This document shows positions 42,756 to 51,796 of a stretch of 62,228 nt of DNA, piece by piece. The position numbers and the translations under genes were made by a program. The DNA is from CAYXWM01 sp964468805. GTDB lineage: Bacteria > Bacillota > Clostridia > Lachnospirales > WRBF01. Location of the stretch: assembly GCA_964468805.1 (NCBI GenBank), contig CAYXWM010000008.1, positions 1 to 62,228 on the forward strand. The letters run 5' to 3'. The notes under the pieces are model-generated. The model searched no databases. It saw nothing but the letters and a program-made list of their open reading frames with translations, and was not told where the DNA came from. Numbering within the stretch: the stretch's first letter is position 1; each line of letters starts with the position of its first letter.

Positions 42756-43694
42756 GTGTCATTTTCCTTTGATGTAAAAAGAGAACTGGGTGCTCATTTC
42801 GGTGCGGACCGTCACTGTTATATTGCGGAGCTTGCAGCTATTATCAACAGTTGTGCTGTAGTCGGGTTTCAAGACAAAACCGGGATAAACATTTCAACAG
42901 AGAATGTTATAGTTGCAAAGAAATGTTTCGGTTTATTGAAAAAAGCTTTTAGTATAGTAACGGAAATATCCGTTACCAAAGCAAGACAATTCAAAAAAAA
43001 CAGGCTTTACAGCCTCTATATAAACTCCCGGGAAGACGTGGTTCGAGTATTGTCTGCGGTTGGTTTGCTATCGGACAATCTGCCCGCCGAACCCTCAGTA
43101 AATCCTTTGGTTGTAAGCTCCGGTTGTTGTAAAAGAGCTTATATCCGGGGAGCGTTTCTGGCTTCGGGTTCATTGTCCACGCCGGAAAAAACCTACCATT
43201 TGGAGTTTGTCTGTGCCACTTTACGCCTTGCCAACGAGCTTTCCGCTTTAATAAACTCCTTTGGTCTTAATTCAAAGGTAATAAACCGTAAAGGTTATTA
43301 TATTGTATATTTAAAAGAGGGTTCCCATATTGTGGACCTCTTAAATATAATGGAGGCTCACGTTTCCCTGATGAATCTGGAAAACGTCAGAATCCTAAAA
43401 GACATGAGAAACAATGTCAACCGCAGCGTAAACTGCGAAACGGCTAATATCCGCAAAACCGTGGACGCTGCTATCAGCCAAATAGAGAATATTGCTTACA
43501 TTGACCAAAAAATTGGCCTATCCAAACTATCCAAGCCTTTGGAACAAGTAGCAAAATTACGCCTGAACAATCCCGGTGCCAGCATAAAAGAAATCGGCAT
43601 GATGCTGACACCATCAGTTTCCAAATCCTGCGTTAATCACAGACTACGCAAACTTCACGAAATTGCAGAAAACTTAAGGGGTGGTATTTCATGA
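42756..43694 (+). CDS. whiA: WhiA family DNA-binding protein
   Basis: A 312-residue protein with a LAGLIDADG-homing-endonuclease-like N-terminal fold and a C-terminal helix-turn-helix, linked to cell division control and, in Streptomyces, sporulation. Features: MSFSFDVKRELGAHF at the start, RAYIRGAFLASGSLSTPEKTYHLEFVC in the centre, and LSKPLEQVAKLRLNNPGASIKEIGMMLTPSVSKSCVNHRLRKL as the HTH. The start is GTG, with AAGGTGAT 4 nt upstream. Its stop overlaps the start of the HPr-like gene (ATGA), so the two are translationally coupled. Confidence 0.94.
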   Translation: MSFSFDVKRELGAHFGADRHCYIAELAAIINSCAVVGFQDKTGINISTENVIVAKKCFGLLKKAFSIVTEISVTKARQFKKNRLYSLYINSREDVVRVLSAVGLLSDNLPAEPSVNPLVVSSGCCKRAYIRGAFLASGSLSTPEKTYHLEFVCATLRLANELSALINSFGLNSKVINRKGYYIVYLKEGSHIVDLLNIMEAHVSLMNLENVRILKDMRNNVNRSVNCETANIRKTVDAAISQIENIAYIDQKIGLSKLSKPLEQVAKLRLNNPGASIKEIGMMLTPSVSKSCVNHRLRKLHEIAENLRGGIS

Positions 43695-43954
43695 CTCAAT
43701 CAACTTTCATAGTTGCTACTTGTATGGAAACAGGTCCGGCAGCGTTGTTTGTACAAAAAGCAAGTAAATTTTCCAGCAATATCAAGGTTATCATGGACAA
43801 TAAAACCGTAAACGCAAAAAGTATTATGGGGATTATATCTTTGGGAATACTGGACGGACAAGAGATTACAATTTCAGCAGACGGTGAAGACGAAAAGCAA
43901 GCCGTTTTCGAATTGGAAAACATCTTAACCTCTACCGCCGGCAACAACGATTGA
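43691..43954 (+). CDS. HPr/Crh-like protein without active-site histidine
   Basis: An 87-residue HPr fold. The usual GIHARPA around the phosphorylated His15 is CMETGPA here, so Glu replaces the histidine and Gly replaces Arg17. The regulatory serine motif is intact (NAKSIMGIISLGI, Ser44, matching Ser46 of HPr). The protein should not pass phosphate in the PTS but could be phosphorylated by HprK, encoded four genes upstream. Crh of Bacillus, which has Gln at this position and also follows whiA, is the best parallel. The role is probably catabolite control. The start overlaps the whiA stop by 4 nt. Confidence 0.85.
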   Translation: MTQSTFIVATCMETGPAALFVQKASKFSSNIKVIMDNKTVNAKSIMGIISLGILDGQEITISADGEDEKQAVFELENILTSTAGNND

Positions 43955-44253
43955 TAAATTCCCGAGGCTGCTCTAAGGCATATTTATTTTGCTGTAATAT
44001 AAGGAAGCAGTCTGCCCTAATATAGTTTGGAAAAAATCATCGGCTTAAATCCGGTAAGATAAAGTGGTAAAACTTACTTTAGCCTTATATTGATTTACAG
44101 CCGCTGATTTTTGTCTTGATTGATTGGCATTAAATTACACTTATGCCAATTGTGTTTTTTATGAGTAGATCCAAAGATTTCGAGGGATAACAATATGTAA
44201 ATTACTCATATAAAATTGCTGTATGGGAACAAAAAATACTTTGGGGTTGCGTT

Positions 44254-45750
44254 TTGAAAGGACTGGTCGCATTGCTGGAAAGAATTGATTTAAACCATAA
44301 ATTAGACAAGAAGTCTTATAAAGAAGAGATTTCCGGCTTGGAAAAACACTTGCAGTTGCTGCAAAGAAAGATAAAAGAACTAAAAATCCCGGTTTTGATA
44401 GTTTTGGAGGGTTTCAGTGCATCCGGCAAAGGCAACTTAATAAGCCGAATACTTTACCCTTTGGATCCTAGGGATTTTAACGTATATACCATGGGAAAAC
44501 AGACGGAAGACGCCGAATTTCGTCCTTTTTTATGGAGTTTTTGGACTAAGACTCCGTCTCACGGCAGAATCACCATATTCGATAAGAGTTGGCACAGGAT
44601 GGGGTTAAATTCGGAAGTTGTTCAGCGGAAACTTACCGATAAAGAAGCTGAAGGTTTTGTTTATGACGTTAATTCCTTTGAAAAGCAATTAACCGATGAC
44701 GGAACCCTTATAATTAAGTTGTTTCTCCATATCAGTAAAGAGGAGCAAAAAAATCGGTTTAAGGAACTTATGAGGAATCCCGCCACATCTTGGCGTGTTT
44801 CCCAGGCAGACTTGGAACAAAACAAGCATTACGACGAATGTCTCGGTATGTTCCAACACATGATACAGCTGACAAACAGCGGAGAATGCCCGTGGTTCGT
44901 AATAGAGGCAAACGACAGATACTATGCGGCTGCAAAGGCGTTTAAAATAATTATCGGAAGAATTGAAGAAGAAATTATCCGCAGGGAAAACAGGCCACCT
45001 CAAATTATCAGCAGTACCAGTCTTAATCCGCCGGAAATATCCATCCTTAAAAGCGTTGATCCTAACCAAACCATACAGCAGAAAGAATACAAATCCAAAC
45101 TAATGGAATATCAGCAGGAAATGGCGGAAATTGGCTATAGGCTATATTCAAAACGCAAGTCTGTAATTATAGTTTACGAAGGTTGGGATGCTTCAGGAAA
45201 AGGCGGTAATATAAAGCGTCTTACTCAGGAGCTAGACCCACGGGGCTATGAAGTGGTACCTATAAGTGCACCGACTCAGGAAGAATTGGATCATCATTAT
45301 CTATGGCGTTTCTATAAAAAATTGCCTAAGGACGGACATTTGGCGATTTTTGATCGGTCGTGGTACGGCAGGGTTTTGGTGGAAAGAATTGAAGGGTATT
45401 GTTCCAATGCCGCATGGCAACGTGCCTACAAGGAAATAAACGATTTTGAACAACATCTGCATAATCACGGCACCATTATTTTTAAATTTTGGTTCCATGT
45501 AGACAAAGACGTTCAACTGGAACGGTTCCGGGCGAGAGAAGCAGACATTCTTAAACAATATAAAATAACGGACGAGGATTGGCGTAATCGTGAAAAATGG
45601 GACGAATATTTAAAGGCAGTGGATGAAATGCTCTTCCGTACAAGCACAGAATATGCACCCTGGACTATCATTGAATCCAACGATAAAAAGTTCGCAAGGA
45701 TAAAAACTCTGGAGATAGTCACTAAGGGTTTGAATCGTATTTTAAAGTAA
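44254..45750 (+). CDS. Two-domain PPK2-family polyphosphate phosphotransferase
   Basis: A 498-residue protein made of two PPK2 domains, as in polyphosphate:AMP phosphotransferases. PPK2 transfers phosphate between polyphosphate and nucleotides. The C-terminal domain (about 270-498) has all motifs: VYEGWDASGKGGNIKRLTQELDPRGYEVV, HYLWRFYKKLPKDGHLAIFDRSWYGRVLVERIEG. The N-terminal domain keeps VLEGFSASGKGNLISRILYPLDPR but reads FDKSWHRMGL at the second motif, so it may be inactive or structural. The start is TTG; the ribosome site is weak. It stands alone and ends at a hairpin shared with the convergent purD. Confidence 0.88.
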   Translation: MKGLVALLERIDLNHKLDKKSYKEEISGLEKHLQLLQRKIKELKIPVLIVLEGFSASGKGNLISRILYPLDPRDFNVYTMGKQTEDAEFRPFLWSFWTKTPSHGRITIFDKSWHRMGLNSEVVQRKLTDKEAEGFVYDVNSFEKQLTDDGTLIIKLFLHISKEEQKNRFKELMRNPATSWRVSQADLEQNKHYDECLGMFQHMIQLTNSGECPWFVIEANDRYYAAAKAFKIIIGRIEEEIIRRENRPPQIISSTSLNPPEISILKSVDPNQTIQQKEYKSKLMEYQQEMAEIGYRLYSKRKSVIIVYEGWDASGKGGNIKRLTQELDPRGYEVVPISAPTQEELDHHYLWRFYKKLPKDGHLAIFDRSWYGRVLVERIEGYCSNAAWQRAYKEINDFEQHLHNHGTIIFKFWFHVDKDVQLERFRAREADILKQYKITDEDWRNREKWDEYLKAVDEMLFRTSTEYAPWTIIESNDKKFARIKTLEIVTKGLNRILK

Positions 45751-45781
45751 AAGAAAATATATTATTTAAAGTATTCGACAA

Positions 45782-45827
45782 AAAACCATGAGGGAAACTT
45801 GGATTTACAAGTTTACCTCATGGTTTT
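45782..45827. terminator. Bidirectional terminator, ppk2/purD
   Basis: AAAACCATGAGGGAAACTTG and its near-complete complement enclose a short loop, with T-rich runs at both ends. It lies between convergent genes. Confidence 0.85.
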
Positions 45828-45857
45828 ATTTATACTGGTACTATTTTTTAAATAATA

Positions 45858-47114
45858 TTATATATTTTTTAAAATGTCTGTACGGTAGTGCATATCTTTA
45901 AAGGAAACCTTTGAGAGATTGGCATATGCCTTGTCTCTGGCGTTTGCCAAGGAATCGGAAATGCAGTTTACACCCAGAACTCTGCCGCCGGAAGTGAAAA
46001 CTTTGTTTTTATGAGCCTTTGTACCGGAATGGAATACACGGGTTTCGCTGTCAACTGCGTCAACGCCGGAAATTTCGTATCCGATAGAGTATTTTGTGGG
46101 ATAACCGCCGGATGCCGCAATAAGGCAAACAGATGCACCGTTTTCCCATTCCACATTAATATCGGATAAGCGTTTTTCGTTGATTGCTTCGAATATTTCC
46201 AATAAATCGGTTTTAAGCAGGGGTAATACCACCTGTGCTTCCGGGTCACCAAAACGGGCATTGTATTCTACAACGAATACTCCGTTGTCGGTTACCATTA
46301 AGCCGAAATAAATAACGCCGGTAAAGGTACGACCCATTTCGTTCATAGCGTTGATTGTGGGTACGAAAATATTTTTCATGCAGTAATCGGAGATTTCGTC
46401 TGTGTAAATCGGGCTGGGAGAATATGCACCCATTCCGCCGGTATTAAGCCCTTTGTCCATATCCAAGGCACGTTTGTGGTCTTGAACGGAGGGCATGGGA
46501 ACGATGGTTTTGCCGTCTGTAAAGGCCATAATGGTAACTTCACGACCGGTCATGAATTCCTCGATAACTACCCTGCGGCCGGATTCGCCGAACATTTCTT
46601 TTTCCATAATGTTGGAAATGGCTTCCACAGCTTCATCTTGAGATTCGGCTATGATTACGCCCTTACCCAATGCTAAACCTTCGGCTTTTACTACTATTGG
46701 AGGATTAATGGTTTTAACAAATTCCTTTGCCTTGTCCGCAGAATCAAAAACGGAGAATTTAGCGGTGGGAATATTGTATTTTTGCATAAGTTCTTTAGAG
46801 AAAACCTTGCTGCCTTCGATAACAGCGGCATCTTTTGTGGGTCCGAAAGCTTTAATGCCGGCCGCTTGCAGTGCATCTACCAAGCCCAGAACCAACGGGT
46901 CATCTTGAGCAACCACTACCAAATCAATAGCCTGTTCTTTTGCAAATTCTACGATTTTGTCTATTTCTGTGGCTTGAATGTTTACACATTCTGCAAGGTC
47001 TACAATACCGCCGTTACCGGGTGTGCAGAATAATTTTGTGATTTTTTTGCTTTGAGCCAGTTTCCATACGATGGCGTGTTCGCGTCCGCCGCCACCTACT
47101 ACTAAAATTTTCAT
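45858..47114 (-). CDS. purD: Phosphoribosylamine-glycine ligase
   Basis: A 418-residue ATP-grasp enzyme for step two of purine synthesis (PRA + Gly to GAR). Motifs: MKILVVGGGGREHAIVWKLAQS, FCTPGNGGI, PIVVKAEGLALGKGVIIAES, VVIEEFMTGREVTIMAFTDG, MPSVQDHKRALDMDKGLNTGGMGAYSPSP and VVEYNARFGDPEAQVVLPLL. It is full length. It is the last gene of the minus-strand pur operon, 220 nt after purN. The usual purH gene is absent from that gap. Confidence 0.96.
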   Translation of the reverse strand: MKILVVGGGGREHAIVWKLAQSKKITKLFCTPGNGGIVDLAECVNIQATEIDKIVEFAKEQAIDLVVVAQDDPLVLGLVDALQAAGIKAFGPTKDAAVIEGSKVFSKELMQKYNIPTAKFSVFDSADKAKEFVKTINPPIVVKAEGLALGKGVIIAESQDEAVEAISNIMEKEMFGESGRRVVIEEFMTGREVTIMAFTDGKTIVPMPSVQDHKRALDMDKGLNTGGMGAYSPSPIYTDEISDYCMKNIFVPTINAMNEMGRTFTGVIYFGLMVTDNGVFVVEYNARFGDPEAQVVLPLLKTDLLEIFEAINEKRLSDINVEWENGASVCLIAASGGYPTKYSIGYEISGVDAVDSETRVFHSGTKAHKNKVFTSGGRVLGVNCISDSLANARDKAYANLSKVSFKDMHYRTDILKNI

Positions 47115-47335
47115 TTTGCTCCTCGCTTTCCGTTACTCAGCATTGATTTTGACGAAACAAATTCGCCAAATATAGTAATTCTACTTTAAAAATATTAAAC
47201 CTTGAGGGAGAAAGCCTTGTTTCAAACGGCGAAAAAGGTCTTTCCGAAAAAGCCGAGTATAAAGTTTGTATTAAAGTAGATTAACTATACAATTGCCTTT
47301 GTTAACTGTATTCCAAAAACCTAACCGCACTCTAA
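47115..47335. other. Intergenic gap where purH usually lies
   Basis: A 221-nt gap between purN and purD with no ORF. It carries a CTACTTTAA...TTAAAGTAG inverted pair that spans most of it (about 47180-47280). It also holds a CTTGAGGGAGAAAGCC segment (47201-47216) that recurs in other intergenic regions. Many pur operons have purH here. Confidence 0.55.
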
Positions 47336-47932
47336 TTATTCTGAAATTGTAACCTTACGACCGTCTTTTACAATTTTGCCTTCACAGAATAATTTAACGG
47401 CTTTAGGCAGTAGAATATGTTCCGCTTCTTTCATAACTCTGGCTTGAAGGGTTTCAGGTGTGTCGTCATCTTGGACTTCAACAGCTTTTTGAAAAATTAT
47501 TGCACCTTCGTCCAGGTTTTCGCTTACAAAATGCACGGTGGCACCTGTTACTTTTACGCCGTATTTCAAAGCACCCTCGTGGACTTTTAAGCTGTAGTAA
47601 CCTCTGCCGCTGAAAGAGGGTATTAATGAGGGATGAACGTTAATAATTTTGTCCCTAAATTCCTGTATGAGTATGGGTTCGACTTCCAATAAGTAACCCG
47701 CCATAATTATCAGGTCAACTTTGCATTCCTTCATATGATCGGTAATAAGCTTTGTAAAGCCCGGTTGCTTGGGAATTACTTTTGTGGGGATGGATGCCTT
47801 TTTGGCTCGTTCCAAAGCATAGGCATTGGGATTGCTGGAAACAACGGTTACGATTTTGCCGTCAAATTCGCTGTCTATTAAAGCTTGAAGATTTGTTCCG
47901 CCGCCTGAAACCATTACACCTATATTTAACAT
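47336..47932 (-). CDS. purN: Phosphoribosylglycinamide formyltransferase
   Basis: A 198-residue 10-formyl-THF-dependent enzyme that converts GAR to FGAR. Motifs: NIGVMVSGGGTNLQALID at the N-terminus; IIMAGYLLEVEPILIQEFRDKIINVHPSLIPSF, with the catalytic Asn-His pair; and VTGATVHFVSENLDEGAIIFQKAV. It is full length. It overlaps the end of purM by 7 nt, so translation is coupled. Confidence 0.95.
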   Translation of the reverse strand: MLNIGVMVSGGGTNLQALIDSEFDGKIVTVVSSNPNAYALERAKKASIPTKVIPKQPGFTKLITDHMKECKVDLIIMAGYLLEVEPILIQEFRDKIINVHPSLIPSFSGRGYYSLKVHEGALKYGVKVTGATVHFVSENLDEGAIIFQKAVEVQDDDTPETLQARVMKEAEHILLPKAVKLFCEGKIVKDGRKVTISE

Positions 47933-48918
47933 AAGTCTACCCCATTTTCTCCTTCGGTAATTTCACCAACTACATATGAATCCGGAACGGTAGCCAAGAC
48001 TTCCTCCGGTTTTGAAGTAGCCATAACCAAACCTACACCCATATTAAATACATTATACATATGCTCTTTGGAAATATTACCGTATTTTTGAATTATTTCG
48101 AATATTGGAAGCACTTGAACCTTATCCAAAATAATTTTGGCACGCAGGTTTTGAGGTAACATTCTGGGGATATTTTCGATGAAGCCGCCGCCTGTAATGT
48201 GTGAAACGGAATTAATCAGACCTTTTTCCACAGCTTCTTTAATGTATTTAACGTAAATTCTGGTGGGAGTCAGTAACTCCTCGCCAAGGGTTCTGCCTAG
48301 TTCTTGGGAGTATTCTTTAATGTCTATAACTTTTCTTACCAAGGAAAAACCGTTGCTGTGTACCCCTGAAGATTTTACGGCTACAAGGGTATCACCGCAT
48401 TTTACGTTGGTATTTAAAAGCATTTTGGATTTGTCGGCGATGCCTACTGCGAAGCCGGCTAAGTCATATTCGTTTTCAGTATAAAATCCCGGCATTTCGG
48501 CTGTTTCGCCGCCGATTAAGGAGCAACCTGCTTCATAACATCCGTCGGCAACGCCTTTTACTATCTGCTCAACCTTTTCGGGGCGGTTTTTGTCCAAGGC
48601 TATATAATCCAGGAAAAACAGAGGTGTAGCACCACAGCAAATGATGTCGTTAACACACATTGCTACGCAGTCTATACCTATGGTGTCGTGTTTATCCAGC
48701 ATAAAAGCGATTTTCAGTTTTGTTCCCACGCCGTCTGTTCCTGAAACCAAGACCGGGTGTTCGTATTTGAAACTGCCCAAATCGTAAAGCCCGGCGAAAC
48801 CGCCCAGACCGGTAAGAACATTTTTTGTAAAGGTTTTCTCTACATGGCTTTTTATTAATCTTACGGACTCGTAACCGGCCTCAACGTCTACTCCGGCATC
48901 TTTATAATTATTGACCAA
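47926..48918 (-). CDS. purM: Phosphoribosylformylglycinamidine cyclo-ligase
   Basis: A 330-residue AIR synthetase that closes the imidazole ring from FGAM. Motifs: YKDAGVDVEAGYESVRLIK, LVSGTDGVGTKLKIAFMLDKHDTIGIDCVAMCVNDIICCGATPLFFLDYIA and SLIGGETAEMPGFYTENEYDLAGFAVG. VKSSGVHSNGFSLVRKV and HITGGGFIENIPRMLP follow. The start is TTG with AAGGAGGG 8 nt upstream. It overlaps the 3' end of purF by 11 nt. Confidence 0.96.
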   Translation of the reverse strand: MVNNYKDAGVDVEAGYESVRLIKSHVEKTFTKNVLTGLGGFAGLYDLGSFKYEHPVLVSGTDGVGTKLKIAFMLDKHDTIGIDCVAMCVNDIICCGATPLFFLDYIALDKNRPEKVEQIVKGVADGCYEAGCSLIGGETAEMPGFYTENEYDLAGFAVGIADKSKMLLNTNVKCGDTLVAVKSSGVHSNGFSLVRKVIDIKEYSQELGRTLGEELLTPTRIYVKYIKEAVEKGLINSVSHITGGGFIENIPRMLPQNLRAKIILDKVQVLPIFEIIQKYGNISKEHMYNVFNMGVGLVMATSKPEEVLATVPDSYVVGEITEGENGVDLC

Positions 48919-50314
48919 TTTTGAATCCCTCCTTTATAGCACTGTGGGATTCGACAGGAACGGGATAAGTGCCTGTAAAGCAACCTTGGCAGAATGAGCC
49001 GACTTTACCGGGAACAAGTTTGGGTAAGTCTTCTGTTCCGATAAATACCAAGCTGTCTACGTCCAGTACTTTGCACATTTCTTCGTTTGTATATTTATGG
49101 GCAAAAAGCTCTTCGGCACTGGGTACGTCCGTTCCGAAATAGCAGGGATGAAGGAAAGGAGGAGAACTGATACGCATATGTACTTCTTTTGCCCCTGCCA
49201 AACGAAGCATATTGATTATGCGTTTTGAGGTTGTGCCGCGAACTATACTGTCGTCAATCAAAACCACACGTTTGCCTTCAACCACAGATTTGATTACGTT
49301 CAATTTAATTTTTACCGCTTCCACACGTTCGGCCTGTGTGGGGCTGATAAACGTACGGGTAACATAGCGGTTTTTCAGCAAGCCCATGCCGTAGGGTATG
49401 CCTGTTGCGTTGCTGTAGCCTATGGCGGCATCTATGCCCGAATCCGGTACAGGAACAACCACATCAGCATCCACCGGAAATTTTTCGGCAAGTATTTTTC
49501 CTGCCAATTTGCGTGATTCATAAACGCTTACATTTTCGATAATACTGTCCGGTCTGGCAAAATAAATGTATTCAAAAACACAAACAGAAGATGGCTTACC
49601 GCAGTTTTCGGTTATGGAGGTAATACCGTCCTCGGAGGCGATAACCACTTCGCCGGGAAGTACGTCTCTGATAAAAGTAGCTCCCACTGCATCCAAAGCA
49701 CAACTTTCGGAGGCGAATACATAGGAATTTGATAATTTTCCGATACAAAGAGGTCTTAAACCGTCGGGGTCACGAACCGCAATTATTTTTTTAGGACTCA
49801 TGATAACCAATGAAAAAGAGCCACGTAATTTTTTCATGGCTTGTACTACAGCCGCTTCTATTGAAGGCGTTTTCAAGCGTTCACGGGCAATAAGGCTGAC
49901 TATAACCTCACTGTCGCTTGTTGTTTGAAAGATGGAACCCAGCTGTTCAAGTTCGTTACGCAGTTCAAGAGCGTTAACCAGATTTCCGTTATGGGCGATG
50001 GAGATAATACCTTTAACGTATTTTGTAACCAAGGGTTGAGCGTTTTCACGATAGCTTCCGCCGGTTGTGGAGTAACGCACATGACCTATACCGTGAAAAC
50101 CGCCGGCAAGCTCGGAAAGAGTCTTTTCGTCAAATACTCTGTTTACCAGACCCATGTCCTTGTGTTGCAACACATCGTCTCCTTTGGTAACAGCTATACC
50201 ACAACTTTCTTGACCGCGGTGTTGTAAGGAATAAAGCCCGTAATAAATAATACGGCTTACATCTAAATTATCGGCTAAAGCGTTTATCCCGAAAATTCCA
50301 CAGGCTTCCTTAAT
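48908..50314 (-). CDS. purF: Amidophosphoribosyltransferase, apparent ATT start
   Basis: An approximately 468-residue enzyme that makes phosphoribosylamine from PRPP and glutamine, the committed step of purine synthesis. The frame clearly begins before the GTG at 50173: upstream codons encode KEACGIFGINALADNLD and YSLQHRGQESCGIAVTKGDD, the conserved PurF N-terminus with the nucleophilic Cys of the Ntn glutaminase. No ATG, GTG or TTG occurs before this Cys. AAAGGA lies 9 nt before an ATT codon at 50314, which would give M-K-E-A-C. The PRPP loop VVLIDDSIVRGTTSKRIINML and Fe-S-associated Cys (FCQGCFTG) are present. ATT initiation, or a sequence error, is possible. Confidence 0.92.
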   Translation of the reverse strand: MKEACGIFGINALADNLDVSRIIYYGLYSLQHRGQESCGIAVTKGDDVLQHKDMGLVNRVFDEKTLSELAGGFHGIGHVRYSTTGGSYRENAQPLVTKYVKGIISIAHNGNLVNALELRNELEQLGSIFQTTSDSEVIVSLIARERLKTPSIEAAVVQAMKKLRGSFSLVIMSPKKIIAVRDPDGLRPLCIGKLSNSYVFASESCALDAVGATFIRDVLPGEVVIASEDGITSITENCGKPSSVCVFEYIYFARPDSIIENVSVYESRKLAGKILAEKFPVDADVVVPVPDSGIDAAIGYSNATGIPYGMGLLKNRYVTRTFISPTQAERVEAVKIKLNVIKSVVEGKRVVLIDDSIVRGTTSKRIINMLRLAGAKEVHMRISSPPFLHPCYFGTDVPSAEELFAHKYTNEEMCKVLDVDSLVFIGTEDLPKLVPGKVGSFCQGCFTGTYPVPVESHSAIKEGFKIGQ

Positions 50315-50453
50315 TGTTATCAGTCCTTTCAGATTAAACAGGAAATAAGGGGTTTGAGGCGGAGAATAGGTTTATTTATAAAATAAGCAACCGCCTCAAA
50401 CCATGTACTAAAATGAGATTATGCAGTTCAAATAGGGAGTAGGTAGGAGAGAA

Positions 50454-51161
50454 TTATTCACCCAGAAGACGTTTCATGATTTCTTTATAGGCATCTTCTA
50501 CGCCGCCCATATCACGTCTAAAGCGATCTTTATCCAATTTTTCGTGGGTTGTTGAATCCCAGAAACGGCAGGTATCGGGAGAGATTTCGTCCGCAAGAAT
50601 GATTTCGCCTTCAAAGCGACCGAACTCAAGTTTAAAGTCAATTAATTCTATATTAATGTCTTTAAAATAATCGGTCATGATTTCATTTACTTTGAAGGAA
50701 ATTTTAGACATGGCTTCCATTTCTTCTGTGGTTGCAAGTGAAAGGGTAAGGGCGTGATATTCGTTAATCATGGGATCGCCCAGTTCGTCGTTTTTGTAAC
50801 AGAATTCCAAAACGGTGGTTTTTAATTTAGTACCTTCTTCCAAACCAAGGCGTTTTGCAAGGCTTCCGGCAGCGATATTACGAACGATTACTTCGATGGG
50901 AACTATTTCAACTTTTTTAACGATAGTTTCTCTGTCAGAGATTTCTTTTACAAAATGAGTGGTAATGCCTTTGCTTTCAAGTACTTGGAACATGTGATTG
51001 GAAACACGATTGTTGATGATTCCTTTTTCGGCTATAGTGCCTTTTTTCTCGCCGTTAAAAGCTGTGGCATCGTCTTTGTAGTCCACGATTAAATACTTGG
51101 GTTCGTCTGTAGCATAAACCTTTTTTGCTTTTCCTTCGTATAACAATTCACCTTTAATCAT
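50454..51161 (-). CDS. purC: Phosphoribosylaminoimidazole-succinocarboxamide synthase
   Basis: A 235-residue SAICAR synthase that joins CAIR with aspartate. Motifs: LLYEGKAKKVYATDEPKYLIVDYKDDATAFNGEKKGTI, VPIEVIVRNIAAGSLAKRLG, ELIDFKLEFGRFEGEIILADEISPDTCRFWD, and KDRFRRDMGGVEDAYKEI. The length is standard. The start overlaps the stop of purE by 4 nt. A 140-nt spacer separates it from purF. Confidence 0.96.
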   Translation of the reverse strand: MIKGELLYEGKAKKVYATDEPKYLIVDYKDDATAFNGEKKGTIAEKGIINNRVSNHMFQVLESKGITTHFVKEISDRETIVKKVEIVPIEVIVRNIAAGSLAKRLGLEEGTKLKTTVLEFCYKNDELGDPMINEYHALTLSLATTEEMEAMSKISFKVNEIMTDYFKDINIELIDFKLEFGRFEGEIILADEISPDTCRFWDSTTHEKLDKDRFRRDMGGVEDAYKEIMKRLLGE

Positions 51162-51646
51162 TGCAATTCCTCCTGTAATTTAGCTTCTTTTTCAAGAATG
51201 GCTTCTTCCATTGAGCGTTTATAATCAGATAATTTTTCTGCAAGTTCGGGGTTTGTTATTGCCAACATTTGTACAGCCAAAAGAGCTGCATTTTCGGCTC
51301 CGTCGATTGCTACGGTTGCAACCGGTATACCTTTGGGCATTTGAACGGTTGCCAAAAGAGCATCCATGCCGTCCAAAGTGGTGGAAGATATGGGAATACC
51401 GATAACCGGCAAGGTGGTGTGGGCGGCAATAACTCCTGCCAAGTGGGCTGCCTTGCCTGCTGCTGCGATAATTACGCCTATTCCGTTTTCTTTTGCTGTG
51501 CTTGCGAAAGTTGCCGCACGCTCCGGAGTACGATGAGCGGAGATGATATGCGCTTCGTAAGGTACATTAAATTCTTTTAATACATTTAAACCTTTTTTGA
51601 CCGTTCCCAAATCGGAATCGGACCCCATTAAAACTGCTACCTTCAT
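51158..51646 (-). CDS. purE: N5-carboxyaminoimidazole ribonucleotide mutase
   Basis: A 162-residue enzyme of purine synthesis. Motifs: VLMGSDSDLGTVKKGLNVLKEFNVPYEAHIISAHRTPER, IIAAAGKAAHLAGVIAAHTTLPVIGIPI, and LLATVQMPKGIPVATVAIDGAENAALLAVQML. These fit the class I (bacterial) form, which usually needs PurK; purK is not in this operon, so it is elsewhere or the class I/II assignment needs checking. The ATG overlaps purC. Confidence 0.94.
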   Translation of the reverse strand: MKVAVLMGSDSDLGTVKKGLNVLKEFNVPYEAHIISAHRTPERAATFASTAKENGIGVIIAAAGKAAHLAGVIAAHTTLPVIGIPISSTTLDGMDALLATVQMPKGIPVATVAIDGAENAALLAVQMLAITNPELAEKLSDYKRSMEEAILEKEAKLQEELQ

Positions 51647-51796
51647 TTTGTATAGGGAGAAAATCTCCCTGCCTCCTTTCCTCTGACGAGAAATTTATGA
51701 TTGGTTTTTAAGTTATTTGAAGAAATAAATATAAACTCAAGTACAACGGTCAACCGGAAAAAGGTTATATCCGTATTTCCGGTTAAACCGACTTTT

